Of a DNA stretch of 64,000 bases, positions 1 to 8,382 are shown one piece after another. The notes under the pieces were generated by a model that was not told where the DNA came from, searched no databases, and saw only the letters and a list, made by a program, of their open reading frames with translations. The DNA comes from Paenibacillus sp. yr247 (lineage in GTDB: Bacteria; Bacillota; Bacilli; Paenibacillales; NBRC-103111): assembly GCF_900103825.1 (NCBI RefSeq), contig NZ_FNIF01000011.1, positions 80,001-144,000 of the forward strand, given 5' to 3'. The position numbers and the translations under genes are program-made. Every line of letters begins with the position of its first letter. Positions within the stretch are counted from its first letter, which is position 1.

Positions 1-348
1 AGAGACTTTATTGACAAAATCAACTCTCCTTATGTAGGCGCTTACTTTGACGTTGGCAATGTCTTGTATGCCGGATACCCGGAGCATTGGATTTCGATTT
101 TAAATAAACGGATCAAAAAAGTGCATTTCAAAGATTATCGCCGTAACGCGGGAGGCTTGCACGGTTTTGTGGATCTATTGGCCGGTGATGTCAATTATCC
201 GGAGGTTATGAAAGCTCTCCAAGCTATTGGATATAACGACTATGTCATTGCTGAAATGATTCCGGGCTATGCGCATCATGGCGAGCAGATCATTTACAAT
301 ACATCAGGAGCTATGGACGCAATTTTGGGGAGGGAGAAATCATGCTGA
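1..348 (+). CDS. Sugar phosphate isomerase/epimerase (TIM barrel), C-terminal part
   Basis: The reading frame is open from base 1, so the gene starts before the window; 115 residues are seen. Features of the xylose-isomerase-like/AP-endonuclease-2 TIM-barrel family are visible: a YFDVGN strand end, a KKVHFKDY segment with metal-ligand-type His and Asp, and a late IAEM strand end with Glu. The family isomerises or epimerises sugar phosphates or ketoses with a divalent metal. The stop overlaps the start of the next gene by 7 bp, so the two are co-transcribed in what is probably a polyol or sugar catabolic operon. The exact substrate cannot be read from this fragment. Confidence 0.85.
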   Translation, partial: RDFIDKINSPYVGAYFDVGNVLYAGYPEHWISILNKRIKKVHFKDYRRNAGGLHGFVDLLAGDVNYPEVMKALQAIGYNDYVIAEMIPGYAHHGEQIIYNTSGAMDAILGREKSC

Positions 349-1385
349 GAATTGGATTAATTGGATTAGGCTTTATGGGGCGAACGCATCTGGAAAATTA
401 TGTGCGTCTCGAGGCGGAGGGTGTGCCGATTCATGTTGTTGCCTTGTGCGATATCGACATCGAGAAGCTGAAGGGTAACGCGGCTGCTGGCAACATCAAT
501 ACCGGATCGTCGGGGATTGATTTCGATCTTTACAATAAATATACGAGTGTGGCCGAAATGATTGAGAAGGAACAGCTGGATTGTGTGGATATAACACTTC
601 CCACCTTTTTACACAGAGATATCTCGATTCAATGTTTGAATCATGGTCTTCATGTATTGTGTGAGAAGCCGATGGCGATGAATGCAGATGAATGTCAAGA
701 TATGATTCAGGCAGCTGAAGCAAGTGGGAAACAATTGATGATTGGTCAATGCTTGCGATTTTGGCCAGCCTATGAATATCTGAAGCAGCTGGTTGATAAT
801 CAAACGTTTGGTAACGTGCTGGGTGGTTATTTCTACCGTGGTGGCGGAACGCCGACCTGGGGGGCATGGTTAACTCAGAAAGACAAAAGCGGTGGAGCCC
901 TGCTCGATATGCACGTTCATGACATTGACATGATTCATTGGTTGTTCGGCAAGCCTGAGTCGGTATCGAGTCTAGCACGGAATGTAGTTCCTGGCAGCGG
1001 ATATGATGTGGTGTCTACCAACTATTTGTACGAAGATGGCAAAGTTATTAATGCACAAGTCGACTGGACGCTTCAAGGCGACTATGGATTCGAAATGCAG
1101 TTCCGGGTTAATTTCGAAAAAGGGAATGTCGTTTTCCATGGTGATTCTTTACAGGTGAATGTGAACGAAGGACCTGGATTTCGTCCGGAGTTATCCGCAG
1201 AAATGGGCTATTACCATGAAATCAAATATTTTGTTGAAACTTTAATTCACGGGAAAAGCATTTCAACAGCAACTTCTTTCAGTACCATGGGCAGTATTGA
1301 AATTGCAGAGGCTGAAATGGAATCAGCGGATAACCGTGGAGCGTGGGTGAAGGTTAAAAAGGGTAATTTGTCTATTCTCAAATAG
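342..1385 (+). CDS. Gfo/Idh/MocA family NAD(P)-dependent sugar oxidoreductase
   Basis: 347 residues, usual family length. The N-terminal Rossmann fold shows GLGFMG (residues 8-13) for dinucleotide binding, and the family EKP motif is at 108-110. A conserved segment at about 184-200 (GGALLD, then HVHDID) carries the catalytic-type Asp/His. Members oxidise polyols, inositols or other sugars with NAD(P). The ATG overlaps the upstream isomerase by 7 bp and a GGAGGGAG ribosome site lies inside that gene, so the pair is translationally coupled. A strong hairpin terminator follows 17 bp after the stop, ending the operon. The substrate is not identifiable from sequence alone. Confidence 0.92.
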   Translation: MLRIGLIGLGFMGRTHLENYVRLEAEGVPIHVVALCDIDIEKLKGNAAAGNINTGSSGIDFDLYNKYTSVAEMIEKEQLDCVDITLPTFLHRDISIQCLNHGLHVLCEKPMAMNADECQDMIQAAEASGKQLMIGQCLRFWPAYEYLKQLVDNQTFGNVLGGYFYRGGGTPTWGAWLTQKDKSGGALLDMHVHDIDMIHWLFGKPESVSSLARNVVPGSGYDVVSTNYLYEDGKVINAQVDWTLQGDYGFEMQFRVNFEKGNVVFHGDSLQVNVNEGPGFRPELSAEMGYYHEIKYFVETLIHGKSISTATSFSTMGSIEIAEAEMESADNRGAWVKVKKGNLSILK

Positions 1386-1401
1386 CTGGGTACGAATGAA
1401 A

Positions 1402-1438
1402 AACCTTGGAAATCAAAATTGATTTCCAAGGTTTTTTG
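1402..1438. terminator. Bidirectional intrinsic terminator
   Basis: Perfect 13-bp stem AACCTTGGAAATC / GATTTCCAAGGTT with a 6-nt loop, followed by a T-run on the + strand and an A-run before it. It ends the oxidoreductase operon and can also serve the small minus-strand ORF that converges on it. Confidence 0.9.
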
Positions 1439-1446
1439 TAAGATTT

Positions 1447-1569
1447 TTAACTGCCAGGATGTTTATTTGCATCATCAATACCATTATTGCTGCTGCTATT
1501 ATTTTTATTGTTTTCACTTGCTTTTTGACTTTTTTGTTTATTGGATTGATTTTTTTGTTGGTTCGACAT
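1447..1569 (-). CDS. Small K/N/Q/S-rich hydrophilic protein (40 aa)
   Basis: A 40-codon ORF read on the minus strand from ATG at 1569, preceded by an AAGGATG ribosome site 7 bp away. The product starts MSNQQKNQSNKQK and ends DDANKHPGS. It consists almost only of Lys, Asn, Gln and Ser, with no hydrophobic core, a composition seen in small spore or coat-associated proteins of Bacillales. It stops just before the shared terminator at 1402-1438. No family is recognised, so a sporulation role is only a guess. A longer overlapping ORF in another frame is less likely because it would start inside a terminator hairpin. Confidence 0.45.
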   Translation of the reverse strand: MSNQQKNQSNKQKSQKASENNKNNSSSNNGIDDANKHPGS

Positions 1570-1625
1570 TAGTCCACATCCTTAGATTATATTTAAAACC
1601 TTCATTATTGTGAGCAGTCTCAAGA

Positions 1626-1757
1626 TTATTATTCAATTTTAGTTTCGTTGTAGTGATTAATTCCCTTAGGGCAGCTGGAGACGCAAGATTTCCCGTGTTA
1701 ATGGCATGGCAAAGCAAAGCGTTCGTGAAACCAATTGTCACAGCCGTGGCCAAGTAA
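1626..1757 (+). pseudogene. MATE-family efflux transporter remnant (internally deleted C-terminal end)
   Basis: In this frame the sequence reads VVVINSLRAAGDARFPV, which matches the conserved LRaxGDxRFP-type loop of MATE multidrug/Na+ antiporters. It then jumps to WQSKAFVKPIVTAVAK and a stop, which resembles the extreme C-terminus of the same family. The roughly 50-80 residues with two helices normally between these parts are missing, and there is no N-terminal part. A good terminator follows the stop, as expected for the original gene end. This is a deletion-scarred relic, not a functional gene. Confidence 0.55.
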
Positions 1758-1765
1758 GAATGACC

Positions 1766-1808
1766 AAAAAGCACAGGAACCTCAAGGGTCAAGGTTCCTG
1801 GGCTTTTT
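1766..1808. terminator. Intrinsic terminator behind the MATE remnant
   Basis: Stem AAAAAGCACAGGAACCT / AGGTTCCTGGGCTTTTT, one mismatch, 9-nt loop, with A and T runs built into the arms so it works in either direction. From here to 1936 no gene or further structure is apparent. Confidence 0.85.
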
Positions 1809-1936
1809 AGGTCTGAGTGGTGACATGCACGCGGCTGCTGGTTGGCTGGTGCAATATTAGAATATTCAGGTCTCTTGTAAAAGAATTGGATGTTTTTAGG
1901 TGATAGTAGAAAAAATGCTAGTGTCTATTAAATGCT

Positions 1937-2701
1937 TTATTTTTTAGAGCCTGTATAAATATGAATAGCATCTCGCAGAAACTCTGCCGTGCCCGGCTGA
2001 TTTTCATCATAGTGGGCCTTAAACCGTTCGTCATCCACATACATTTGGGCGAGGCCGGCATGCGCTTCTTTGCTGTATTCGCTCCAGTAATAGGATAACC
2101 ACTGCTTATGCAAATCTGCGGCTTTTTGTGCTATATCGCTAGCGGGGTCGCCGTTTTTGAAAGCTTCCGCTAATGTAGCGGTCACTTCATTCGCCAATCT
2201 TGTTACCTCTTCATGCTCTTCTTGGGTCATATTCTTTAATTTTTGATTTGACTTATTAACGGTATCATCACCATACTTCTCACGAATTTCATTCCCGTAA
2301 TTGTTCTCGTTATCATCAATCAGCTGTTGCTTGAAGCCTTCAAATTTCTCCTTATCGGTCATGGTTATTCTCCCTTCAGTTAAGGCAATTGTTTTTTCAA
2401 CATTTGCAATCAGCAAATCTAATTGTTTTCTTTTGTCGAGGAGCTGTTCACGATGTTCTTTGAGGGCATTGGCTCCATTGAAAGAGGGGGCTGTTACAAT
2501 TTCTTTAATACTGTCTAGACTGACCCCTAGTTCTCTGTAGAACAGAACTTGCTGCAGTTTGTCTACTTCCGCCTGACCATAGATTCGATATCCTGACGAA
2601 TTGATTCTTGCCGGCTTAAGAAGTTCAATCTCATCATAATACCGAAGCGTTCTGGTGCTAACCCCAGCCAACCGAGCCAGATGCTGTACGGTGTATTCCA
2701 T
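1937..2701 (-). CDS. MerR-family regulator with TipAS ligand-binding domain
   Basis: 254 residues from the ATG at 2701, chosen because AGGAGG sits 7 bp upstream; a longer start at 2722 would lie across this ribosome site. The N-terminal MerR winged helix reads YTVQHLARLAGVSTRTLRYY, followed by a coiled-coil dimer helix (about 75-120). The C-terminal TipAS-type helical domain (about 140-250) contains the SYYWSEYSKEAHAGLAQMYV region. Relatives (TipA, Mta) activate drug-efflux or self-regulated genes by untwisting promoters with 19-bp spacers. Such a promoter lies directly upstream (2724-2754). The divergent LysE gene may also be a target. Confidence 0.92.
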   Translation of the reverse strand: MEYTVQHLARLAGVSTRTLRYYDEIELLKPARINSSGYRIYGQAEVDKLQQVLFYRELGVSLDSIKEIVTAPSFNGANALKEHREQLLDKRKQLDLLIANVEKTIALTEGRITMTDKEKFEGFKQQLIDDNENNYGNEIREKYGDDTVNKSNQKLKNMTQEEHEEVTRLANEVTATLAEAFKNGDPASDIAQKAADLHKQWLSYYWSEYSKEAHAGLAQMYVDDERFKAHYDENQPGTAEFLRDAIHIYTGSKK

Positions 2702-2723
2702 CTGTTCACCTCCTGACAACATA

Positions 2724-2754
2724 ACAGTACAGCTTTACGTAGCGTAAATGTCAA
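2724..2754 (-). promoter_or_regulatory. MerR-type promoter with 19-bp spacer and operator dyad
   Basis: On the minus strand: TTGACA (2754-2749), exactly 19 bp, then TACTGT (2729-2724). The spacer carries the perfect dyad TTTACG-CTA-CGTAAA. An over-long 19-bp spacer with a central dyad is the hallmark of promoters activated by MerR-family proteins. It drives the TipAS regulator gene, whose start is 23 bp downstream. Confidence 0.8.
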
Positions 2755-2825
2755 ACACTTTTTTGTTATACAAGCCTTATTCTAAGAATAGGATAATTGA
2801 GGGATGTACGTATAACCAAGAATGG

Positions 2826-3461
2826 GTGATTGAAATAAATACGTTGCTAAGTTTTTTACTTTTGGGATTATCTCTGTCAGCTCCTATTGGCCCTATTAAT
2901 GCAGCAATGTTGGACAGAGGTATTAAGCGAGGCTTCCTGCATGCTTGGCTAGTAGGAATGGGAGGCATGCTTGCTGATGTTATATTGATTATCCTCATTT
3001 ATTTCGGACTTGTTCATTTTCTAACAACGCCTTTTATGAAGACTTTTCTTTGGCTATTCGGCTGTTTTATTTTACTATACTCAGGAACCGAAAGTTTGAT
3101 TGGCGATGGGAAAATTAAAGGAGAAGGTTATAGGACAGCAGAGACGCTAGCGAAATCGTTTTTCTCCGGTTTTATCATGGCCGTTACCAGTCCCTTATCC
3201 ATACTCTTTTGGCTAGGTATCTATGGGTCGGTTTTAGCGGAAACGATTGCTATATTTGATAGAAATCACGTATTGTTGTATACGGGGATGATGTTCGTAG
3301 GGATTTTGATGTGGGATATTGCAATGGCGTCCTTAGCCAGTACGTTTAGGAGATTTCTAACACCTCGTTCGCTCTCAGCCATTTCCATCGTCTCAGGGCT
3401 ATCCCTAATCGGGTTTGGCATGCATTTTGGGATAAAAGCGTTCCATGCCCTGTTAGGCTAG
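2826..3461 (+). CDS. LysE/RhtB-family amino-acid exporter
   Basis: About 212 residues with six predicted membrane helices. The N-terminal signature LSAPIGPINAAMLDRGIKRG is diagnostic for the LysE family, which exports amino acids or related metabolites. The frame extends upstream to an ATG at 2748, but that lies in the MerR promoter and has no ribosome site. GTG at 2826 places the protein start just before the first helix, though its ribosome site is also weak. The gene is divergent from the TipAS regulator, which may control it. Its stop overlaps the convergent permease stop by 4 bp. Confidence 0.85.
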   Translation: MIEINTLLSFLLLGLSLSAPIGPINAAMLDRGIKRGFLHAWLVGMGGMLADVILIILIYFGLVHFLTTPFMKTFLWLFGCFILLYSGTESLIGDGKIKGEGYRTAETLAKSFFSGFIMAVTSPLSILFWLGIYGSVLAETIAIFDRNHVLLYTGMMFVGILMWDIAMASLASTFRRFLTPRSLSAISIVSGLSLIGFGMHFGIKAFHALLG

Positions 3462-4810
3462 GCTTTAGGCCGCACCTCACGATTATCCTGTTTAGGCTTG
3501 AATTTCATCCCTAATGTAACCAAGCCTATGATTATGATAAATAAGAGGCTTATCCAAAATCCCGCTCGACTCGTTGGATGAAAGACAGTACCTGCGATTG
3601 CAGTTAGGATCAGGACCATGCCAGTATATCGTTTGATCTTTCCCCACACGGATAAGTGTAATAACCGGCCTGAGGTTAGAAGGATAAAGAGCCAATTCAA
3701 TAGCAGCATAATTCCAGCCGCCGTTGTTACATATTCAAATAGCTCCTCCGGTAATGCAAGAGCCATGAGCACCGTTGCACTTACTCCACCAGCGGTAAAC
3801 CCAATAGCGGGTAAAGGCATCTGTCTGTATCCTTTAGTTTGTTTGGCAAATATCAGGGGGGCATCATGGTCTTTCGCTAATGTGACTAAGATCGTTGTTA
3901 CCGCAAACAAAGATGCAACCATCGTAGAAAAGCCCGCAATAATTAAAATAGCATTGAACGCATGCGGGACAATAGAGAGATTGTAAGTACTCAAAGCAAC
4001 CTGAAACGGGCTTTCTTTTCCCTGCAAGGCATCCAAGGGGATTAAAGTTAAAGCAAGAATAAGCGATGCGACATAAATGGTAGTTATAAGAAGAATCATG
4101 ATGTTCCCTGCTTTAGGAGCCTCCTCGGGCCGCTTCAATCTCGTTGCCATTAGACCCATGACTTCGATACCGCCAAAGGCATAAAAAGCATAAATGAGTG
4201 AGGACCAAGAACCAATTATCCCGGCTGGCAAAAGGGTTTCTTTTGTAATAGGGAACTTCGGCTGATGTTCGCCACCCCTGATAAATCCAAATACCGCGGC
4301 CCCTGCGATGATGAGAAATATAACGATGGCGGATACTTTGATAATAGCAAAAACATGCTCCGAACGTTCAAAAGCATGAGTCCCGAGCAAGATAACACCT
4401 AACCCTAACAAGGCATACGCCGTTGCAAAAATCCACATGGGTATCGTTGGAAACCAGAATCGGGTAAACAGGGATAGAGCAGTTAATTGACTCCCCATAA
4501 TCAAAAGCTCTGAGCTCCAATAGACCCATCCACTGGTGAAGCCTGCCCAGCGTCCAAACGCATTCTTGGCATATGTCCGAAAAGATCCTTGTTGGGGATC
4601 CTCTCCCGTCATTCGGAACAAAACATCAAAAACAATATAGGTGCCAATGGCAGCTAGAATATACATGAAAATGACAGATACGCCGCCCATTTTGATGCCA
4701 ATCCCTGAACCTAAGAAATAACCGGTACCAATCATAGAGGCAGCCCCAAGCAAGGCCAGCTGCCACCACTTCATAGGAGCTAATTTACCATTCTTCACAT
4801 TATTGGACAT
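3458..4810 (-). CDS. APC-family amino-acid permease
   Basis: 450 residues, typical APC length, with about 12 hydrophobic helices. The first helix contains the G-x-G-type substrate motif (GTGYFLGSGIGI, about 28-39). Later conserved segments include YAFYAFGGIEVMG (about 207-219). AGGAGG lies 5 bp before the ATG. Family members import amino acids or exchange them using ion gradients. It is transcribed toward LysE and overlaps that stop by 4 bp, so an importer and an exporter of similar substrates sit tail to tail. The substrate is not determinable here. Confidence 0.9.
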   Translation of the reverse strand: MSNNVKNGKLAPMKWWQLALLGAASMIGTGYFLGSGIGIKMGGVSVIFMYILAAIGTYIVFDVLFRMTGEDPQQGSFRTYAKNAFGRWAGFTSGWVYWSSELLIMGSQLTALSLFTRFWFPTIPMWIFATAYALLGLGVILLGTHAFERSEHVFAIIKVSAIVIFLIIAGAAVFGFIRGGEHQPKFPITKETLLPAGIIGSWSSLIYAFYAFGGIEVMGLMATRLKRPEEAPKAGNIMILLITTIYVASLILALTLIPLDALQGKESPFQVALSTYNLSIVPHAFNAILIIAGFSTMVASLFAVTTILVTLAKDHDAPLIFAKQTKGYRQMPLPAIGFTAGGVSATVLMALALPEELFEYVTTAAGIMLLLNWLFILLTSGRLLHLSVWGKIKRYTGMVLILTAIAGTVFHPTSRAGFWISLLFIIIIGLVTLGMKFKPKQDNREVRPKA

Positions 4811-4885
4811 ATTGCCTCCTAAAACTGTTCAAAAGGTAAGAACAGCTGTTATTATAGCTTGTCCATTGGTAAAATATACTTTGGG

Positions 4886-5179
4886 TCATGCCATCCGGGC
4901 GAACAGCATGCCGTCTTTTAGAATGACCTCATATGAGGCGAGTCTAGCGCTGGGCACATTATGACAACGTCCGGTATGCCCTTCAAATGTCCAACCATGC
5001 ATCGGACACTCAAGCTCTCCGTTTTCAAGTTCCACTGTGTAGCCAGCATGGGGGCAAACACTAGACAGTAAGTTATAAGTGCCTTCCTCCTCCGTCAGAA
5101 AGTATCGTTTGCCCTTTACCTGGACCTCTGCAGGAAACGTTGTAAATTGATCCTTCGGTCCAATGATTTTTTCCTTCAT
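4886..5179 (-). CDS. Rieske-type [2Fe-2S] ferredoxin-like protein
   Basis: 97 residues from ATG 5179, preceded by AAGGAG at 7 bp; an upstream ATG at 5197 lies before this ribosome site. Cluster ligands are visible as CPHAG (C42, H44) and CPMHGW (C58, H61), the C-x-H / C-x2-H Rieske pattern. Size and lack of a membrane anchor suggest a small soluble NirD/BphF-like electron carrier. Its partner oxygenase or reductase is not adjacent. It stands alone between the permease and the aldolase. Confidence 0.93.
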   Translation of the reverse strand: MKEKIIGPKDQFTTFPAEVQVKGKRYFLTEEEGTYNLLSSVCPHAGYTVELENGELECPMHGWTFEGHTGRCHNVPSARLASYEVILKDGMLFARMA

Positions 5180-5280
5180 GAATAATCTCCTTTTCAAATT
5201 GAGTTAGCTAGATTATAATCTACAGCTGTGTTTATACCAAGTGAGAGAAGTAAGTCAACCATACAAAGGAGTAACATAAA

Positions 5281-6387
5281 ATGAACAAAAACAATCCTTT
5301 ATTAGAAGCATTTAATCAAACCAACTATCCAATAGGTGGCAATGGCAAAAGAAACATTCAAGTATTAAAAGAGGCATTAAACAGTTTTGATGGAAATCTG
5401 GACAGCGATAATTATGGGACTGGCAAGCTGATAGAAGATTTTCAAGAGGAAATGGCAGCGTTTTTAGGCAAAGAATCAGCTGTATTTTTTCCTAGTGGAA
5501 CTATGGCGCAGCAAATCGCCTTACGAATCTGGTGTGATCAGAAGGGCATAAAGAAAGTGGCCTATCATCCCTTGAGTCATTTGGAGATCCATGAACAAGA
5601 TGGGTTGAAAGAATTGCACCATATCGAATCTGTTTTGCTGACGGATAAGGACAGGTTGATTCGACTGGAAGATGTCGTCAATTTGCAGGAGGATATTGCT
5701 TGTTTATTGCTTGAATTGCCACAACGTGAAATTGGTGGGCAGTTACCGGACTACGAGGAACTTGTTGCCATTTCTGCCTATTGTCGCGAAAAAGGGATCA
5801 AATTACATCTTGATGGTGCACGACTTTATGAGATTCTACCTTATTATCAAAAGTCAGCTGTTGAAATTTGCGAGCTTTTTGATAGTGTATATATTTCTTT
5901 CTATAAAGGAATCGGAGGGATTGCAGGGGCCATTCTTGCAGGTGATGAAGCTTTTACAATAGAATCCAAAGTATGGAAAAGACGTTACGGAGGCGATTTA
6001 ATCAGCCTTTATCCGTATATCCTCAGTGCCGGCTACTATTTCAAACAACGATCGCATAAAATGGCGCAGTATTATGAGGAAGCCAAAGAGCTTGCAGGTT
6101 TCTACAATCAGTGCTATGGGGTTGAAACAAAACCAATAGAACCTGTGACTAATATGTTTCATGTACATGTAAATGTGCCAAAAGAGAAGCTCGAACCTAT
6201 ATTAATATCTTTGTATAACGAAACAGGAATTGGCTTAACCCATTATTTAAGAGAGAGCAGCGAGACAACCTGTTATTATGAGGTTACGATCGGTGATCGC
6301 TTTGCAAATATACCTAAAAAGGAGCTCAGGAAAGCATTTGAATGGCTCGATGGAAAGTTGAGAATCAGCAGTTTAGATTATTTGTGA
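5281..6387 (+). CDS. Threonine-aldolase-like PLP-dependent lyase
   Basis: 368 residues, PLP fold type I, beta-eliminating lyase/threonine aldolase family. HLDGAR (about 176-181) provides the PLP-ring Asp, and SFYKGIGGIAGA (about 206-217) holds the Schiff-base Lys209. The family cleaves beta-hydroxy amino acids such as threonine to glycine and an aldehyde. The sequence is somewhat divergent from typical LtaE, so a related beta-hydroxy amino acid is possible. AAAGGAG precedes the ATG by 8 bp. It is followed closely (33 bp) by the DNA ligase gene, probably without functional connection. Confidence 0.85.
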   Translation: MNKNNPLLEAFNQTNYPIGGNGKRNIQVLKEALNSFDGNLDSDNYGTGKLIEDFQEEMAAFLGKESAVFFPSGTMAQQIALRIWCDQKGIKKVAYHPLSHLEIHEQDGLKELHHIESVLLTDKDRLIRLEDVVNLQEDIACLLLELPQREIGGQLPDYEELVAISAYCREKGIKLHLDGARLYEILPYYQKSAVEICELFDSVYISFYKGIGGIAGAILAGDEAFTIESKVWKRRYGGDLISLYPYILSAGYYFKQRSHKMAQYYEEAKELAGFYNQCYGVETKPIEPVTNMFHVHVNVPKEKLEPILISLYNETGIGLTHYLRESSETTCYYEVTIGDRFANIPKKELRKAFEWLDGKLRISSLDYL

Positions 6388-6420
6388 AAAAGCCACACTG
6401 GGTGCTAGGGGGGATCTGTA

Positions 6421-7326
6421 ATGCTCTTTACATCCATTAAGCCAATGATCGTCAGTATCGGTAAAGAAGCTTTTAATGACGAGAACTACATATTTGAGCC
6501 AAAGTGGGACGGTTGGCGAATCCTTTTGCACAAGCAGGGGACTCGTTTTGAGGCTTATACACGTAATGGTCAAATGGTTACAAGCAAGTTTCCAGAGTTA
6601 AAAGAAGCAGCTGCTGCAATCAGGACTCATTCGGCTATTTTAGATTGTGAGGGAATTGTATTACGAGCTGGTAGACCCGTATTTGATGATTTTTCTTATC
6701 GTGGTCGAATAAGTCATTCTGCCAGAATTAGCAGTGCGGTACACACACATCCGGCAACCTTCGTTCTATTTGATGTCCTGTATACAGATAAAGATCATTT
6801 GAAAGAACCATTGATGGATCGAAAAAAGCGGCTAGGCGAAATCGTCGATTCTACGTCAATTATTATGCCGACGATGTTCGTTGAAGGGCAAGGTAAAGCG
6901 ATGTTTGATTTAACGAAGGAACGAGACATGGAGGGCATCGTTGCTAAGCGAAAGGATTCGAAATATTTTCTGAATACCACAAGTAAGGATTGGCTTAAGA
7001 TAAAGCATTTCAAATCTATTGATGTTGTCATCTTGGGGTACAGAACGAATCCTTTCGGGCTTGTTATCGGTTTGAATTTCAGAACGGTGAAGAATAAGCC
7101 CGTTGGTGTGGTTGAGTTTGGTTTTATGCCAGCAGACAAGGAATTATTTTTAGTGTTTGGTAAGCAATTGAGTACGGCAACAGATGAGAAAACGCAGTGG
7201 ATCGAGCCGCGGTTGTGCTGCCGGATTGAATATCTGGAAAGAACGGATACGCACCAATTAAGGACAACGGTCTTCCGTGGATTTTTGCTGGATAAAAAGC
7301 CTGAGGAATGTATTTGGGAATCTTGA
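6421..7326 (+). CDS. Small ATP-dependent DNA ligase
   Basis: 301 residues. The adenylation domain shows motif I EPKWDGWR with the AMP-accepting Lys28, motif III-like AILDCEGIV, motif IV DMEGIVAKR and motif V WLKIKHFK. A C-terminal OB-fold region follows from about residue 200. It resembles the ligase part of bacterial LigD/LigC enzymes used in break repair rather than the NAD-dependent replicative LigA. No ku or LigD polymerase gene is next to it in this window. GGGGGGAT lies just before the ATG. The 3' end abuts a decayed MarR gene. Confidence 0.92.
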   Translation: MLFTSIKPMIVSIGKEAFNDENYIFEPKWDGWRILLHKQGTRFEAYTRNGQMVTSKFPELKEAAAAIRTHSAILDCEGIVLRAGRPVFDDFSYRGRISHSARISSAVHTHPATFVLFDVLYTDKDHLKEPLMDRKKRLGEIVDSTSIIMPTMFVEGQGKAMFDLTKERDMEGIVAKRKDSKYFLNTTSKDWLKIKHFKSIDVVILGYRTNPFGLVIGLNFRTVKNKPVGVVEFGFMPADKELFLVFGKQLSTATDEKTQWIEPRLCCRIEYLERTDTHQLRTTVFRGFLLDKKPEECIWES

Positions 7327-7339
7327 AGTGGTAACATAG

Positions 7340-7545
7340 ATACGAGAACAAACGGAACCGTTAGGGCAGCTTCTAGAAGTAAAACAAGCAAGACAAGCAT
7401 TTTATTCCAGGCTATTGGCTGATTGGTCGGAAGAAGAATCCCGGAGCTTTGGCGACCAACGAGAAACATCCAGTTCTTTCGCAGGTTCAACAAAGTCATT
7501 AACATGATGAAATGCCCGCTGGGAGCAGCGGGCATTATTTAATAA
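7340..7545 (+). pseudogene. MarR-family regulator remnant (C-terminal half, frameshifted)
   Basis: No intact ORF exists here. One frame reads QARQAFYSRLLADWSEEE and SRSFGD, the typical C-terminal dimerisation helix of MarR proteins. Another frame then continues as QFFRRFNKVINMMKCPLGAA to a TAA at 7545, the expected last helix. The frame change falls at about 7450-7480. The N-terminal winged-helix half is absent, deleted against the ligase 3' end. The hairpin at 7512-7540 overlaps the final codons. Confidence 0.5.
7512..7540 (+). terminator. Intrinsic terminator
   Basis: Perfect 10-bp GC-rich stem ATGCCCGCTG / CAGCGGGCAT with a GGAG loop, followed by TATTTAAT. It ends transcription from the ligase side before the metallo-hydrolase gene. 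Confidence 0.75.
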
Positions 7546-7600
7546 AATGAGGTATGATAAAATAAGCTTAAAAATTACCAAATTACGAAGGAGAGATTGT

Positions 7601-8290
7601 ATGAACATTATTTTTCATGGACAAAGCTGTGTTGAGATTCGGTTAGAGGGCCACACGCTCATCATAGATCCTTTCTTAAACCATAACCCTCAGGCCGTAG
7701 TGAAACCGGAAAACATTAAGGCAGATTACATACTCGTCACGCATGGTCATGGCGATCATGTAGGTGACTCACTCGAGATTGCAAAGCAAAATCAAGCCAC
7801 CATTATTGCTCCCAATGATTTGGGGAGGTACTTGTCTTTTCAAGGAGCACAAACCCACGGAATGGGGATTGGCGGAGAATATCAGTTTCCTTTTGGTAAG
7901 GTGAAAATGACAATGGCCTTACATGATTCTTCTTATAACCCGCCCGGTTCCAAAGAAAATATATACACGGGTATGGCTGCTGGTTTCCTCATTACAGTGG
8001 AGGGGAAAACGATATACCACGCAGGGGATACAGGCTTATTTGGAGATATGCAATTACTGGGCAAATTAAATGCCATTGATCTTGCCTTCCTGCCGATTGG
8101 AGACAACTACACGATGGGCCCCCGCGATGCCGTTATCGCCGCCAAGTTCTTACAAGCAAAAATGGTCATACCTATGCACTACAACACCTTTCCTATCATT
8201 AAGCAAGATCCACATGCTTTTGTTGAAAGTTTGGCTTCTGAGGGAATAAAAGGTATTGTGATGGAACCTGGTCAAAATCTAGCATTCTAA
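7601..8290 (+). CDS. Metal-dependent hydrolase, UPF0173/metallo-beta-lactamase fold
   Basis: 229 residues from ATG 7601, chosen for GAAGGAGAG 7 bp upstream; the frame extends upstream without a ribosome site. The metal motif HGHGDHVGD (H-x-H-x-D-H) is at about 49-57. Further ligands are in YHAGDTG and a late MHYNTFP histidine. The length matches the UPF0173 (YtkL-like) family of L-ascorbate-6-phosphate-lactonase-like hydrolases. The physiological substrate of this family is unknown. It is the first gene after the terminator at 7512-7540. Confidence 0.92.
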   Translation: MNIIFHGQSCVEIRLEGHTLIIDPFLNHNPQAVVKPENIKADYILVTHGHGDHVGDSLEIAKQNQATIIAPNDLGRYLSFQGAQTHGMGIGGEYQFPFGKVKMTMALHDSSYNPPGSKENIYTGMAAGFLITVEGKTIYHAGDTGLFGDMQLLGKLNAIDLAFLPIGDNYTMGPRDAVIAAKFLQAKMVIPMHYNTFPIIKQDPHAFVESLASEGIKGIVMEPGQNLAF

Positions 8291-8382
8291 GAAAGATGTA
8301 ACAGCCATTAGAGGGAATCATTGAAAATGTCATAGTGATTGACTATCCAATCATGAAATAAGGAATAAAGAAGGGGACCCGA

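Noticed and set aside
1538..1792. 84-codon minus-strand ORF
   Set aside because: Its ATG lies inside the terminator hairpin at 1766-1808, it has no ribosome site, and the opposite strand codes a recognisable MATE relic.
6795..7535. 246-codon minus-strand ORF
   Set aside because: Lies opposite the ATP-dependent ligase, whose motifs are all intact; no ribosome site and no family features.
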